Positions 45,639 to 54,310 of a stretch of 64,000 nt of DNA are shown here, one piece after another (within the stretch, counting starts at the first letter, position 1; every line of letters starts with the position of its first letter). The notes below the pieces were generated by a model that saw only the letters and a list, made by a program, of their open reading frames with translations, ran no database searches and had not been told where the DNA came from. The stretch is from Myxococcales bacterium. Lineage in GTDB: Bacteria > Myxococcota > Myxococcia > Myxococcales > Myxococcaceae. The stretch is from the NCBI GenBank assembly GCA_016191815.1, contig JACPVI010000071.1, forward strand, positions 24,678-88,677, read 5' to 3'. The translations under genes and the position numbers were made by a program.

Positions 45639-48398
45639 ATGTCGCAGACCGAGCTGGACTTCGGGCAGGGGCCAACCGAGCGGCAACGAGGTGGGGCGCC
45701 CAGCGCGCCTCCGAGCGGAGGCTCGCCAAAGAAGGCCCCGGCCAAGAAGGTGCTCCACCTCATCGATGCGTCCGGGTACATCTTCCGCGCCTACCACGCG
45801 CTGCCCAAGCTGACGACCTCGAGGGGGCTGCCGACCCACGCCGCACTCGGCTTCACCCGCATGCTGCTCAAGACGCTGCGGGAGTTCGACCCTACCCACG
45901 TGGCCCTCTGCTTCGACAAGGAGGGCAGGGCGGGGCGGCTGGAGATCGACCCCACCTACAAGGCGCACCGCGAGGCTCCGCCCGACGATCTCCTGGTGCA
46001 GTTCGAGCTGGTGCGCAGGGTGGCGGGGGCGCTGGACGTGCCGATCCTCGAGTTCGCCGGCTGGGAGGCGGACGACGTGATCGCCACCTTGGCCAGAAAG
46101 GCCAAGGAGGCGGGGTTCATGGTGCGCATCGTCGCCAGCGACAAGGACTTCCTGCAGCTCGTCGACGACGACGTCCAGCTTTACGACCCGGTGCGGGAGC
46201 GGGTGATTGGGGCCAAGGAGGTCCTCGAGCGCTACCAGGTGAAGCCGGCGCAGATGATCGACTACCTGGCGCTGGTGGGCGACACCATCGACAACGTCGC
46301 CAAAGTGCCCGGGGTGGGGCCGAAGACCGCGGTGGAGCTGTTGGGCGAGTTCGGCGACATCGACGCGCTGCTCGCCCATCTGGAGGGGGTGAAGCGGCCC
46401 AAGGTCCGCCAGGCGCTCGAGGGCAACGTGGAGACGCTCAAGCGCGCGCGGCAGCTCGTCACCCTCCGCCGCGACCTCCCGCTGGAGGTGAAGATCGAGG
46501 ATCTCGCCCGCCGGCCGGTCCGCGGCGCCGAGGCGCGCGCCCTCTTCTCGGAGCTGGAGTTCTTCAAGCTCATCCAGGAGATGCCGGCGCCCACTCCCAC
46601 CGCGCTCGCCGGCGCGCCCAGGGTGATCGAGGACGCCGCGTCGCTGGAGGCCGTGGCGAAGGCCGCCGCCGCCGCGAGGGAGCTGTCGCTCGCCCCGGCC
46701 TACGAGGGCGCCCCGTTCGGCGCCGCGCTGGTGGGCCTGGGCATGGCGCTGCCGGATGGGGGCACCTACTACCTGCCGGTCGGACACTCGGGGGCCGCTC
46801 GGCGGCAGCTCTCCGCCGCGGAGGTGGGGCGGCTCCTGGGCGCGGTCCTCCGCGACGAGGCGGTGAAGAAGGTCGGCCATGACTTGAAGGCGCTCTCGCA
46901 CCTCGTGGCCAGCCTGGGCGAGAGCCTCGCCGCGCCCGAGGGCGACGTCCAGCTCCTCTCCTACCTGCTCAACCCTTCGCGGCGGGAGCACGCGCTCTCG
47001 GATTTGGCCCGGGAGCGGCTGGGGGCCGAGCTGCCGCCGCGCCCCGGCGAGCCCAACCACCGCAAGAAGGCAGCCTTGGCAGAGGTGTTGGTGGAGGAAG
47101 CCGCAGCGTGCTTCCCGGTCTGGGCCGACGCCGCGCGGCGCCTGGCCCCGGCGCTGTGGGAGGAGGTGGAGCGGGTAGGCCTCGGGCGGGTCGCGCGGGA
47201 GATCGAGCTGCCGCTCCTGCCGATCCTGTTCCGGATGGAGCGGGTCGGCGTCAGGGTGGACCACTGCGTGCTCCAGGAGGTCTCTGCCCGTGTCGACAAG
47301 ATGTGCCTCGAGCGGCTCGCCGAGATCCACCGCCTCGCCGGGAAGGAGGTGAACGTCGGCTCACCGCCACAGCTTGCCCAGGTGCTCTTCGTGGACCTCG
47401 GGCTGCCGGTGCTGAAGAAGGGCAAGACCGGCCCCTCCACCGATCAGGAGGTATTGGAAAAGCTGGCCGAGCAGCACCCGTTGCCCCGGGCGATCCTCGA
47501 CTACCGCAACGTCGCGAAGCTCAAGAGCACCTACCTCGACACCCTGCCCGCGCTCATCGCGGCCGATGGGCGGGTGCACACCACCTTCCACCAGGCGGCG
47601 GCGGCGACCGGGAGGCTCTCGTCGAGCGATCCCAACCTCCAGAACATCCCCATACGGACCGAGCTGGGGAAGGAGATTCGGCGCGCCTTCGTGGCCGAGC
47701 CGGGCCAGCTCCTGGTCTCCGCGGATTACAGCCAGATCGAGCTGCGCATCCTCGCGCACGTCGCGGGGGATCCCGGCCTGGTCCAGGCGTTCGCCGAGGA
47801 CGCCGACGTGCACACCCGCACCGCCGCGGAGGTGTTCGGGGTGGCCCCGGAGCAGGTGAACGAGGAGCAGCGCCGGGCGGCGAAGATGGTGAACTACGGC
47901 ATCGCCTACGGACTGTCGGCGCACGGGCTGGCCACCCGCCTGGACATTCCCTCGGAGGAGGCCAAGTCGATCATCGACCGCTACTTCTCCCGCTACGGCG
48001 GCATCCGCCGGTACCTGGAGGAGACTCTCGCCAAGGCGAAGCGGCACGGCTTCGTGGAGACGCTCCTCGGCCGGAGGCGCTACCTGCCCGAGTTGGAGTC
48101 CCCCAACCGCGCCGTGGTGGGCGCCGCGGAGCGCGCGGCGATCAACATGCCCATCCAGGGGACGGCGGCCGACCTCATCAAGCTGGCGATGATCCGCATC
48201 GATCGCAGGCTGGCGGAGCGGCGGCTCCGGGGGCGGATGATCCTCCAGGTCCACGACGAGCTGCTGTTCGAAGCGCCCGAACCCGAGGTGGCCGAGGTGG
48301 TATCGCTGGTGCGTCAGGAGATGTCCGGGGCGGCGGAGCTGAGCGTTCCTTTGCGGGTGGAGGTGGGGGTGGGCAGGTCTTGGGCCGAGGCTCACTGA
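45639..48398 (+). CDS. polA: DNA polymerase I, proofreading site degenerate
   Basis: DNA polymerase I, 919 residues, for Okazaki fragment processing and repair. The 5'-nuclease domain (about 38-295) starts KVLHLIDASGYIFRAYHAL and keeps the metal-site Asp residues. The 3'-5' exonuclease fold (about 325-510) lacks catalytic residues: exo I reads LSLAPAY where E. coli has FDTET, exo II reads GHDLKAL for GQNLKYD, and the exo III YxxxD is absent. The polymerase domain is intact: DYSQIELR (about 697), RRAAKMVNYGIAYG, and VHDEL (about 872). In the O-helix, Tyr replaces the Phe762 of E. coli. Confidence 0.96.
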   Translation: MSQTELDFGQGPTERQRGGAPSAPPSGGSPKKAPAKKVLHLIDASGYIFRAYHALPKLTTSRGLPTHAALGFTRMLLKTLREFDPTHVALCFDKEGRAGRLEIDPTYKAHREAPPDDLLVQFELVRRVAGALDVPILEFAGWEADDVIATLARKAKEAGFMVRIVASDKDFLQLVDDDVQLYDPVRERVIGAKEVLERYQVKPAQMIDYLALVGDTIDNVAKVPGVGPKTAVELLGEFGDIDALLAHLEGVKRPKVRQALEGNVETLKRARQLVTLRRDLPLEVKIEDLARRPVRGAEARALFSELEFFKLIQEMPAPTPTALAGAPRVIEDAASLEAVAKAAAAARELSLAPAYEGAPFGAALVGLGMALPDGGTYYLPVGHSGAARRQLSAAEVGRLLGAVLRDEAVKKVGHDLKALSHLVASLGESLAAPEGDVQLLSYLLNPSRREHALSDLARERLGAELPPRPGEPNHRKKAALAEVLVEEAAACFPVWADAARRLAPALWEEVERVGLGRVAREIELPLLPILFRMERVGVRVDHCVLQEVSARVDKMCLERLAEIHRLAGKEVNVGSPPQLAQVLFVDLGLPVLKKGKTGPSTDQEVLEKLAEQHPLPRAILDYRNVAKLKSTYLDTLPALIAADGRVHTTFHQAAAATGRLSSSDPNLQNIPIRTELGKEIRRAFVAEPGQLLVSADYSQIELRILAHVAGDPGLVQAFAEDADVHTRTAAEVFGVAPEQVNEEQRRAAKMVNYGIAYGLSAHGLATRLDIPSEEAKSIIDRYFSRYGGIRRYLEETLAKAKRHGFVETLLGRRRYLPELESPNRAVVGAAERAAINMPIQGTAADLIKLAMIRIDRRLAERRLRGRMILQVHDELLFEAPEPEVAEVVSLVRQEMSGAAELSVPLRVEVGVGRSWAEAH

Positions 48399-48458
48399 GC
48401 CCCGGGCATCGTCGTTCCTATCGTGGATCGCCGGCCCGCGCCGGTGTTTACTTCGACC

Positions 48459-50276
48459 ATGTCCGAGCGCCCGATCAAGGTCCTCAGGGACACGCCGTCC
48501 GGGCTCCTCACGGGGCTGTCCGAGAAGCTCACCGAGCTCGAGGAGGCCGTCGGCCGGCAGGCGGACCGCCTCCACGCGGTGCTCGAGATCGGCACCGCCA
48601 TCTCCTCGGCGCGGGACATCGACCAGCTGCTCCGATTGGTGATGGACCGGCTCACCGCGCTCCTCGGCGCGGACGCCTCCTCGCTGTTCATGCTGGACGC
48701 GAGGAAGAAGGAGCTGTGGTCGCGGGTGGTGCGGGGCTCGGCGCTAAAGGAGATCCGCCTGCCGATCACCACCGGGATCGCCGGGCACGTGGTGACCACC
48801 GGCGAGACCCTGATCCTCCCCGATGCGTACGCCGACATCAGATTCAACCCAGACATCGACCGCCTCTCCGGCTTCCGCACCCGGTCGATCGTCGCCGCGC
48901 CGCTCAAGCACGTGAGCGGCCGCATCCTCGGCGTGGTGGAGGTGCTCCACCGGAAGGTGAACGCCTTCAACAACGACGACCGGGCGCTGGTCGAGGCGGT
49001 GGCCTCGCAGATCGCCGCGGTCCTGGACAACGTGCTGCTTCTCGAGGAGCTGCGAGCGCAGAACGAGAAGCTGCTGAAAGCGGGCGAGGAGCTGACCCAG
49101 GCGATCCAGGACCTCGATCTCCTCTACGAGATCGAGAAGGCGGTCTCCTCCTCCGAGCAGCAGACCGACCTTTTGGACCGCATCCTGGCCAAGGCGACCA
49201 GCGTGATCGGCGCGGGAGCGGGCTCGATCTTGCTGTTGGCGGAGGACCACGACGAGCTGTACTTCAAGAGCGTCCGTGGCGAGAACAGCGAGGCGCTGAT
49301 CTCGATGACGCTGCGCAGCGGCCAGGGCATCGCCGGTCACGTCGCGGCGACGGGGGAGACGATCCGGGTCGAGCACGCCGAGGACTGCCCCCTCTACGAT
49401 CGGAGCATCGCCAAGAAGCTGGGCGTGGCGGTGGACTCGGTGCTCTGCGTGCCCATCGAGGGAGAAGACCGCGTGGTGGGCGCGCTGGAGCTCTTGAACA
49501 AGCCTGGCGGCTTCGACCAGGCCGAGGAGCGGCTGGCCACCTTGCTGGCGGGGCAGACCGGCCGGGCCATCCACCTCCGGAGCGCGAGGGAGGAAGGGGA
49601 GCGCAAGGCCCGGCTCGCCACGGTGGGGCAGATGCTCTCCGGCGTCCTCCACGACCTGCGGACGCCACTGACGATCATCGGCGGCTACGTCCAGCTGATG
49701 GCCGAGGACGACGAAAAGGAGCAGCGGCGAAACTACGCGGCGGTCGTGCAGAAGCAGATCGACCACATCGGCGGGATGACGCGCGAGACGCTGGCCTTCG
49801 CCAAGGGCGAGCGGGAGCTCTTCCTCCGGAAGATCTACCTGCAGAACTTCGTGAAGGAGGTGGAGGAGTACCTGCGGCGGGACTTCGAGCGCACGAAGGT
49901 CGAGCTCAAGGTTCAGGCCAACTACACCGGCACGGCGCGGGTGGACGAGAACAAGCTAAAGCGTGTCGTCTACAACATCGCGCGCAACGCGGTGCAGGCG
50001 ATGCCCGAGGGCGGCCGCTTCACCTTCACGGTCGATCGCGAGGAGGAGGACCTGGTCTTGCGCTTCCAGGACAACGGGCCGGGGATCCCGCCGGAGATCG
50101 CCGACAAGCTCTTCCAGTCCTTCGTCACCGCCGGCAAGCGCGACGGTACCGGCCTCGGCTTGGCGATCGTGAAGAAGATCGCCGAGGAGCACGGGGGCTC
50201 GGTCACCTTCAAGAGCAAGCCCAGCAAGGGCACCACCTTCGAGGTGCGGATTCCGGCGGGGACGCCGGCAGGCTAG
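48459..50276 (+). CDS. GAF-GAF sensor histidine kinase
   Basis: A 605-residue soluble kinase. Two GAF domains (about 35-205 and 220-385; RLVMDRLTALLGADASSLFML and ILAKATSVIGAGAGSILLL) are separated by a coiled coil. The HisKA helix with phospho-acceptor His (SGVLHDLRTPLTIIGGY, about residue 398) follows, then the ATPase with N box (NIARNAVQAMP), G1 (DNGPGIPP, about 538) and G2 (GTGLGLAI, about 563). ATG 48459 is chosen; the frame is open to 48423 but begins with a Pro-rich leader. No transmembrane helix, so it senses a cytoplasmic signal. No response regulator is adjacent. Confidence 0.93.
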   Translation: MSERPIKVLRDTPSGLLTGLSEKLTELEEAVGRQADRLHAVLEIGTAISSARDIDQLLRLVMDRLTALLGADASSLFMLDARKKELWSRVVRGSALKEIRLPITTGIAGHVVTTGETLILPDAYADIRFNPDIDRLSGFRTRSIVAAPLKHVSGRILGVVEVLHRKVNAFNNDDRALVEAVASQIAAVLDNVLLLEELRAQNEKLLKAGEELTQAIQDLDLLYEIEKAVSSSEQQTDLLDRILAKATSVIGAGAGSILLLAEDHDELYFKSVRGENSEALISMTLRSGQGIAGHVAATGETIRVEHAEDCPLYDRSIAKKLGVAVDSVLCVPIEGEDRVVGALELLNKPGGFDQAEERLATLLAGQTGRAIHLRSAREEGERKARLATVGQMLSGVLHDLRTPLTIIGGYVQLMAEDDEKEQRRNYAAVVQKQIDHIGGMTRETLAFAKGERELFLRKIYLQNFVKEVEEYLRRDFERTKVELKVQANYTGTARVDENKLKRVVYNIARNAVQAMPEGGRFTFTVDREEEDLVLRFQDNGPGIPPEIADKLFQSFVTAGKRDGTGLGLAIVKKIAEEHGGSVTFKSKPSKGTTFEVRIPAGTPAG

Positions 50277-50313
50277 AACATTTCCACCACCAGCCCCCGG
50301 TCCAAAGGCGCCG

Positions 50314-51426
50314 TCAGTGCAGCGTAGGTTTGGGCTTCGGTCCGTAGTCCCCGGCTTCCTCACGCTCCGGTGGCTCGGGCCCGTCTTCCTCCGGGAGCGC
50401 TCCCGGAGAGAACCTCCCCTCGGGCTCCGCCGCCAGGATGCGGGCCGCGGCCGCCCGGGCGGCCTCTTCCAGCTCGATCTCCGCCCGCCGCGCGGCGGAG
50501 CGCCTGCGCCGCCGGATATAGCCCGCCACGCACACCAGCGCCGCCAGCACCCACAGCGTCGAGCCCCCGGTGATGATCGGCAGCCAGCTGTAGCGGCCCG
50601 GCAGCTCGTCCCGCCAGGACCGCTCCTCTAGGCGCAAGGTGGTTCCGAAGGCCTTGGCGAACGCGGTTTCGAACGGCTCCCCCGATTTCACTCCGCTCAC
50701 CAGCTCGGAGAGGGCGGCGGAGCCGCGCCGCTCGGTCAGGAAGGCGACGAAGGAGACGCTCTGGGCGTACGCCACCTCGACGTCCGCGGGGCGGTCGGGC
50801 CAGCTCTCCGAGAGATCCTCGAAGGCGAAGATGCGGTCCTGGTGCACCGCCCGGACCAGCGTCGCGTAATGGGAAAGCGAATAGCGCTGCTCTCCGGTGA
50901 GGTGCATGGCGAGCCCTTCGTGGAACCAGCGCGGCCACGGCCCGCCCAACTGCCCGAGCGCCACGTGCGCCAGCTCGTGCCGCAGCGTCGCGGCGCCGTC
51001 GGCCTCGGCCAGCGAGTGCGCGTCCACGATCAGCAAGTTATGCGCGGGGTAGGCGAGCGCGATGGCCCAGCTCGGCGGCTTCGGGCCGGGCAGAGCCAGG
51101 GCCTCCAGCTCGGCCCGGTCGAAGCCGACGCGCACCTCGGTCTCCCCGGGCCAGTCGCGTCCGAGCGATTCGCGGAAGCGGTCCCGCATCTCCTCGATCG
51201 AGCGCGAGAGCGCCCGCGCCGAGCCTTCGGCCCGCGGGGTGTAGAGGATCCGGAAGTGGGGCGTGGCCAGCTCGCCCCGGATCACCGAGGGGCGAGCCGC
51301 CGGAACCAGGGGAGGCTCGACGATCTCGGCCGCCCACCCGTTCGCGAGCCCATGCGACGGCCACCAGGGCCCCAACGCGCAGAGCGCGGCGGCGAAGCTG
51401 GCCCAGATGGCGGGAGAGCGGGTCAC
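50314..51426 (-). CDS. Gluzincin-like membrane peptidase (peptidase MA type)
   Basis: A 370-residue exported metalloprotease. A signal-like N-terminus precedes the catalytic domain: zinc ligands in HELAH (150-154) and the third ligand, Glu170, in WFHEGLAMHL. This HExxH + E arrangement is typical of MA-clan gluzincins. One transmembrane helix near residues 283-302 is followed by a basic, then acidic, cytoplasmic tail ending in PKPKPTLH. The GTG start overlaps the YggU stop by four bases (GTGA), so it is the last gene of the proC-divIVA-yggU transcript. Substrate unknown. Confidence 0.88.
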   Translation of the reverse strand: MTRSPAIWASFAAALCALGPWWPSHGLANGWAAEIVEPPLVPAARPSVIRGELATPHFRILYTPRAEGSARALSRSIEEMRDRFRESLGRDWPGETEVRVGFDRAELEALALPGPKPPSWAIALAYPAHNLLIVDAHSLAEADGAATLRHELAHVALGQLGGPWPRWFHEGLAMHLTGEQRYSLSHYATLVRAVHQDRIFAFEDLSESWPDRPADVEVAYAQSVSFVAFLTERRGSAALSELVSGVKSGEPFETAFAKAFGTTLRLEERSWRDELPGRYSWLPIITGGSTLWVLAALVCVAGYIRRRRRSAARRAEIELEEAARAAAARILAAEPEGRFSPGALPEEDGPEPPEREEAGDYGPKPKPTLH

Positions 51427-51722
51427 CCTCCCGCATTCAATAGCGCTCGCGCCGAGCCGGCATCAACCCCGAGTACGCAGACCCGCTTGCGGCGGGAGCC
51501 CTCGCCCGCCAGTAGCTCGACCTGCCTTCGGGGCACGCGAAACAGCTTCGCGAGAAAGGCGAGGAGCGCCGAGTTGGCCTCGCCATCGACCGGCGGCGCT
51601 CTGAGCTGCACCTTCAACCGTCCGTCCTGCTCCCCGCACACCCGGTCCCTCGGGGCGCGCGGCTGGACCCACAGCTCCAGCTCCACGCCTCCGGGAACCT
51701 CGCGGAGGTAGGCGGCGCTCAC
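51423..51722 (-). CDS. yggU: DUF167/YggU family protein
   Basis: A 99-residue protein of the DUF167 (YggU) family. It shows the family's pattern VELELWVQPRAPRDRV, DGRLKVQLRAPPVDGEAN and LLAGEGSRRKRVCVLG. Function is not established. It commonly sits with proC, yggT and divIVA, as here, although yggT is absent in this window. GTG start overlaps the divIVA stop by four bases; its own stop overlaps the peptidase start. Confidence 0.93.
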   Translation of the reverse strand: MSAAYLREVPGGVELELWVQPRAPRDRVCGEQDGRLKVQLRAPPVDGEANSALLAFLAKLFRVPRRQVELLAGEGSRRKRVCVLGVDAGSARALLNAGG

Positions 51723-52246
51723 GGCTCCGAGAGGACCTTGCGCTGGGTGAGGAAGGACACGTTCTCTTCCACCCTGCCGCGCTCGAGATCCATGGAAGTG
51801 GATTCGCGGAATGTCTCGAGCAGCTTGGCGTGGGCGTCGATCACCGAACGCACCTGCGACTCGAACTGCACGCGCTGCCGCTTGAGCTCGTTGATGTCCT
51901 CGATGAGCTGCACCATCCGGGTGTGGGCGTTCTGCACGATCTTCTCCGCCTGCTGCTCGGCGCCGGCGATGACGATCTCCGCCTCCTTCTTGGCCGCCGC
52001 CCTCATGTCCTCGCTGATGCGCTGCGCGGTGACCATGGTCTCTTGGAGCGTCCGCTCCTTCTCCACGTGCTGCTCCAGCCGAGCGTTGGTGCGCTTGAGC
52101 TCCTCCTTGAGCCCGATGTTCTCCTTCACTACCTCCTCGAACTCGGCGGCGACCAGCTCGAGGAAGGCCTCCACCTCGCGCCGCTCGAAGCCCCGGAGGG
52201 AAGTCGCGAACCGCTTCTGGCGAATGTCCAGCGGAGTGATCTTCAT
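51719..52246 (-). CDS. divIVA: DivIVA-domain protein
   Basis: A 175-residue DivIVA/GpsB-like protein. The N-terminal signature MKITPLDIRQKRFATSLRGFERREVEAFL is the conserved membrane-binding hairpin and is followed by a long coiled coil (about 30-150). Such proteins mark curved membranes at poles and septa. ATG 52246 is certain from the motif. A TATACT hexamer lies at 52255-52260 on this strand, so transcription could begin almost at the start codon. It is 40 bases downstream of proC. Confidence 0.93.
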   Translation of the reverse strand: MKITPLDIRQKRFATSLRGFERREVEAFLELVAAEFEEVVKENIGLKEELKRTNARLEQHVEKERTLQETMVTAQRISEDMRAAAKKEAEIVIAGAEQQAEKIVQNAHTRMVQLIEDINELKRQRVQFESQVRSVIDAHAKLLETFRESTSMDLERGRVEENVSFLTQRKVLSEP

Positions 52247-52286
52247 GGCCCCCGAGTATAGGCGGCCGGTCCCCGCCCGCCGAAAT

Positions 52287-53111
52287 TCAGGCCTTCTCCA
52301 GGAACTGCTCCCCCAGCTCCCGGGCCCTCCGGGTAGCTGCCTCCACCGCGTCGATGAGGGTGGTGCGCAGCCCGCCTGCCTCCAGGGTGTGCAGGCCGGC
52401 GATGGCGGTGCCGCCCGGCGAGGTGACCTGGTCCTTGAGATATCCGGGGTGAGAGCCGGTCTCGATGAGCAGCTTCGCGCTCCCGAGCACCGTCTGGGCG
52501 GCCAGGGCCAGGGCGGTGTAGCGGGGCAGGCCGACCTTCACGCCGGCGTCGGAGAGGGCCTCGATCACCAGGAAGATGTAGGCCGGGCCGCTGCCGGAGA
52601 GCCCGGTCACCGCGTCGAGGAGGCCCTCCTCGACCACCGTGGCAGTGCCCACCGCGCGGAAGATCGAGCACGCCACCTCGAGGTCCGCCGGGGTGGCGTG
52701 CTCTCCGGCCGCGAGCGCCGCCGCCCCCGCGCCGACCAGCGCCGGGGTGTTGGGCATCGCCCGCACGATTCGCGCCCCGGCCCCGAGCTTCCGCTCGAGC
52801 GAGGCGATCGGCACTCCGGCGGCGACCGAGATCACCAGCTTCCGGGGGTCGATGGAGGGGGCGATCTGGGTGAGCAGCTTGTCCATCGCCTGTGGCTTCA
52901 CCGAAAGCACCACGATGTTCGCCTCGGCGGCCGCGGCGGCGTTGTCCGTGCCCAGGCTGATGCCGTAGGTGCGCCTCAGCTCTTCGAGGCGCTGGGGCCG
53001 GCGCGCGGTGGCGAGGATGTTCGGCGGCGGCGTCCCCGCCCTCAATAGCCCGCGGATCATCGCCTCCGCCATGTTGCCCGCGCCCAGAAACGCGATCTTT
53101 CCCTCGATCAT
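52287..53111 (-). CDS. proC: Pyrroline-5-carboxylate reductase
   Basis: ProC, 274 residues, catalyses the last step of proline synthesis, reducing pyrroline-5-carboxylate with NAD(P)H. The Rossmann motif is IAFLGAGNMAEAMIRGL at the N-terminus, which fixes the start. The C-terminal dimer domain holds LLDAVTGLSGSGPAYIFLVIEAL and VTSPGGTAIAGLHTLE, the ProC signature. ATG 53111 overlaps the stop of the upstream HEAT-repeat gene by four bases. Confidence 0.97.
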   Translation of the reverse strand: MIEGKIAFLGAGNMAEAMIRGLLRAGTPPPNILATARRPQRLEELRRTYGISLGTDNAAAAAEANIVVLSVKPQAMDKLLTQIAPSIDPRKLVISVAAGVPIASLERKLGAGARIVRAMPNTPALVGAGAAALAAGEHATPADLEVACSIFRAVGTATVVEEGLLDAVTGLSGSGPAYIFLVIEALSDAGVKVGLPRYTALALAAQTVLGSAKLLIETGSHPGYLKDQVTSPGGTAIAGLHTLEAGGLRTTLIDAVEAATRRARELGEQFLEKA

Positions 53112-53695
53112 CGGGTGGCTCCTTGTGCGGTGGCGTCGGCCGGGGGCGGCCCCCACCGCTCGAGCGCGAGTCGCGCCGCGCTGCTGATGTTGTGGCCGTA
53201 CGACGTGGACCGGCTGACCCGCAGGAGCAACTCCCGGGCAGTCGCGGATCGCTGCAGCACCATCGCCTCCACGGACTGAAGCTTGAGGAGGGCCGGGAGC
53301 TGCGGGTGGCGGATCACGTTCGCCAGGATCTCCTCCGCCCGGGGAGTCTGGAAGCGGGAGACGGACCTGATCGCGGCGGCTTGCACCGCCAAGTTCTGGT
53401 CGAACACCAACTGGGTCAGCGCGTTGAGGGCGCGGGCGTCGCCCAGCAAGGCCAGGTCCTCGACCGCGGTGACGCGGATCTCCTCCGGAGCGGGCTCGAA
53501 TGCGTAGAGGACGGCCCTGAGCAGGGCGGTGTCGTGCTCGGGGCAGGCGGGGGCTGAGGCGGGCAGCGGGGCAGGTTCCTCCTCCTTGGCGCTGCCAAGG
53601 ATTGCGGTCGGCTCCGGCGGTGCCCTCTTGGGGCGGGCGGGCTGGGCCGCCGCGGTGGCGACCGCGAGGAGGACCAGGGCGAGAGCGGGGCGCAT
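53108..53695 (-). CDS. Exported HEAT-repeat protein
   Basis: A 195-residue protein with a signal peptide (MRPALALVLLAVATAAAQ). After a Pro/Ala linker, three to four HEAT-like helical repeats follow (RVTAVEDLALLGDARALNALTQLV, VQAAAIRSVSRFQTPRAEEILANV, KLQSVEAMVLQRSATARELLL). AAAGGGG lies before the ATG, and the open frame further upstream crosses the divergent promoter region. First gene of a minus-strand operon leading to proC. A periplasmic scaffold is plausible; the partner is unknown. Confidence 0.82.
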   Translation of the reverse strand: MRPALALVLLAVATAAAQPARPKRAPPEPTAILGSAKEEEPAPLPASAPACPEHDTALLRAVLYAFEPAPEEIRVTAVEDLALLGDARALNALTQLVFDQNLAVQAAAIRSVSRFQTPRAEEILANVIRHPQLPALLKLQSVEAMVLQRSATARELLLRVSRSTSYGHNISSAARLALERWGPPPADATAQGATR

Positions 53696-53742
53696 GCCCC
53701 TTTGTACCGCAATGGCCCGGGTGGCAAGCGGCGGCAGTTTTA

Positions 53743-53770
53743 TTGCGCTCCTTTCGGGTGCAGGTACAAG
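53743..53770 (+). promoter_or_regulatory. Candidate promoter of the J-domain gene
   Basis: TTGCGC (53743-53748), 16 bases, TACAAG (53765-53770), about 42 bases before the ATG at 53813. It lies in the spacer between the divergent HEAT-repeat and J-domain genes. Confidence 0.35.
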
Positions 53771-53812
53771 GGTCATACAGGCCTGTAGCGACAGGTGCAG
53801 GCGGGAGGGCAC

Positions 53813-54307
53813 ATGAAGGGGCGCGTGTTCCAGTCCGCCACGCTGGAGGACGTCGAAGTCGAGTGCACCCACTGCGGCGTCACCATGACGCCCCACTTGG
53901 GGAGCGGCTGTCGGGTGCGCTATTTCCGCTGCGCGTCGTGCCACCGCTGGGTCTCCAGCGCGTACGCCGAAGTGTTCCGGGCGGACGCCAAGGTGCGGCG
54001 GAACCCGATGCGAGCCGAGAGCGGCCACACGGCGTTCGAGCGGGCGAAGGACCGCCTGGAGCGCTGGCTGGCCTCCGCAGAGGAGCAGGACCCCCACGTG
54101 GTCCTCGGGGTCTCTCCCCTGGACCCTCCGGAGCTGATCCGGGTTCGCTACCGCGAGCTGGCGCTCGCCAACCATCCGGATCGCGGGGGCTCGGCGGAGA
54201 AGATGCGCGAGCTGAACCTGGCCTACGAGCGGATCCTCCAGCACCGCGAGAGGCGGGGTGCCGAATCGGTCCAGGCCGGGAGCTTGCGCGCGCTCGCCGC
54301 GCACTGA
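53813..54307 (+). CDS. J-domain protein with N-terminal zinc finger
   Basis: A 164-residue co-chaperone. The N-terminus has a likely zinc site (Cys18, Cys21, Cys40, Cys43). A C-terminal J domain (about 93-145) keeps the HPD motif (residues 121-123, LANHPDRGG), which activates the ATPase of Hsp70 partners. The order is reversed compared with DnaJ, where the J domain comes first. GGGAGGG precedes ATG 53813. The gene stands alone; the nearby unusual Hsp70 pair (17-22 kb) is one possible partner, by inference only. Confidence 0.85.
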   Translation: MKGRVFQSATLEDVEVECTHCGVTMTPHLGSGCRVRYFRCASCHRWVSSAYAEVFRADAKVRRNPMRAESGHTAFERAKDRLERWLASAEEQDPHVVLGVSPLDPPELIRVRYRELALANHPDRGGSAEKMRELNLAYERILQHRERRGAESVQAGSLRALAAH

Positions 54308-54310
54308 CCC

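Noticed and set aside
45339..47330. 663-codon minus-strand frame opposite the double-FHA gene and polA
   Set aside because: Antisense shadow of two well-supported genes, with no family features.
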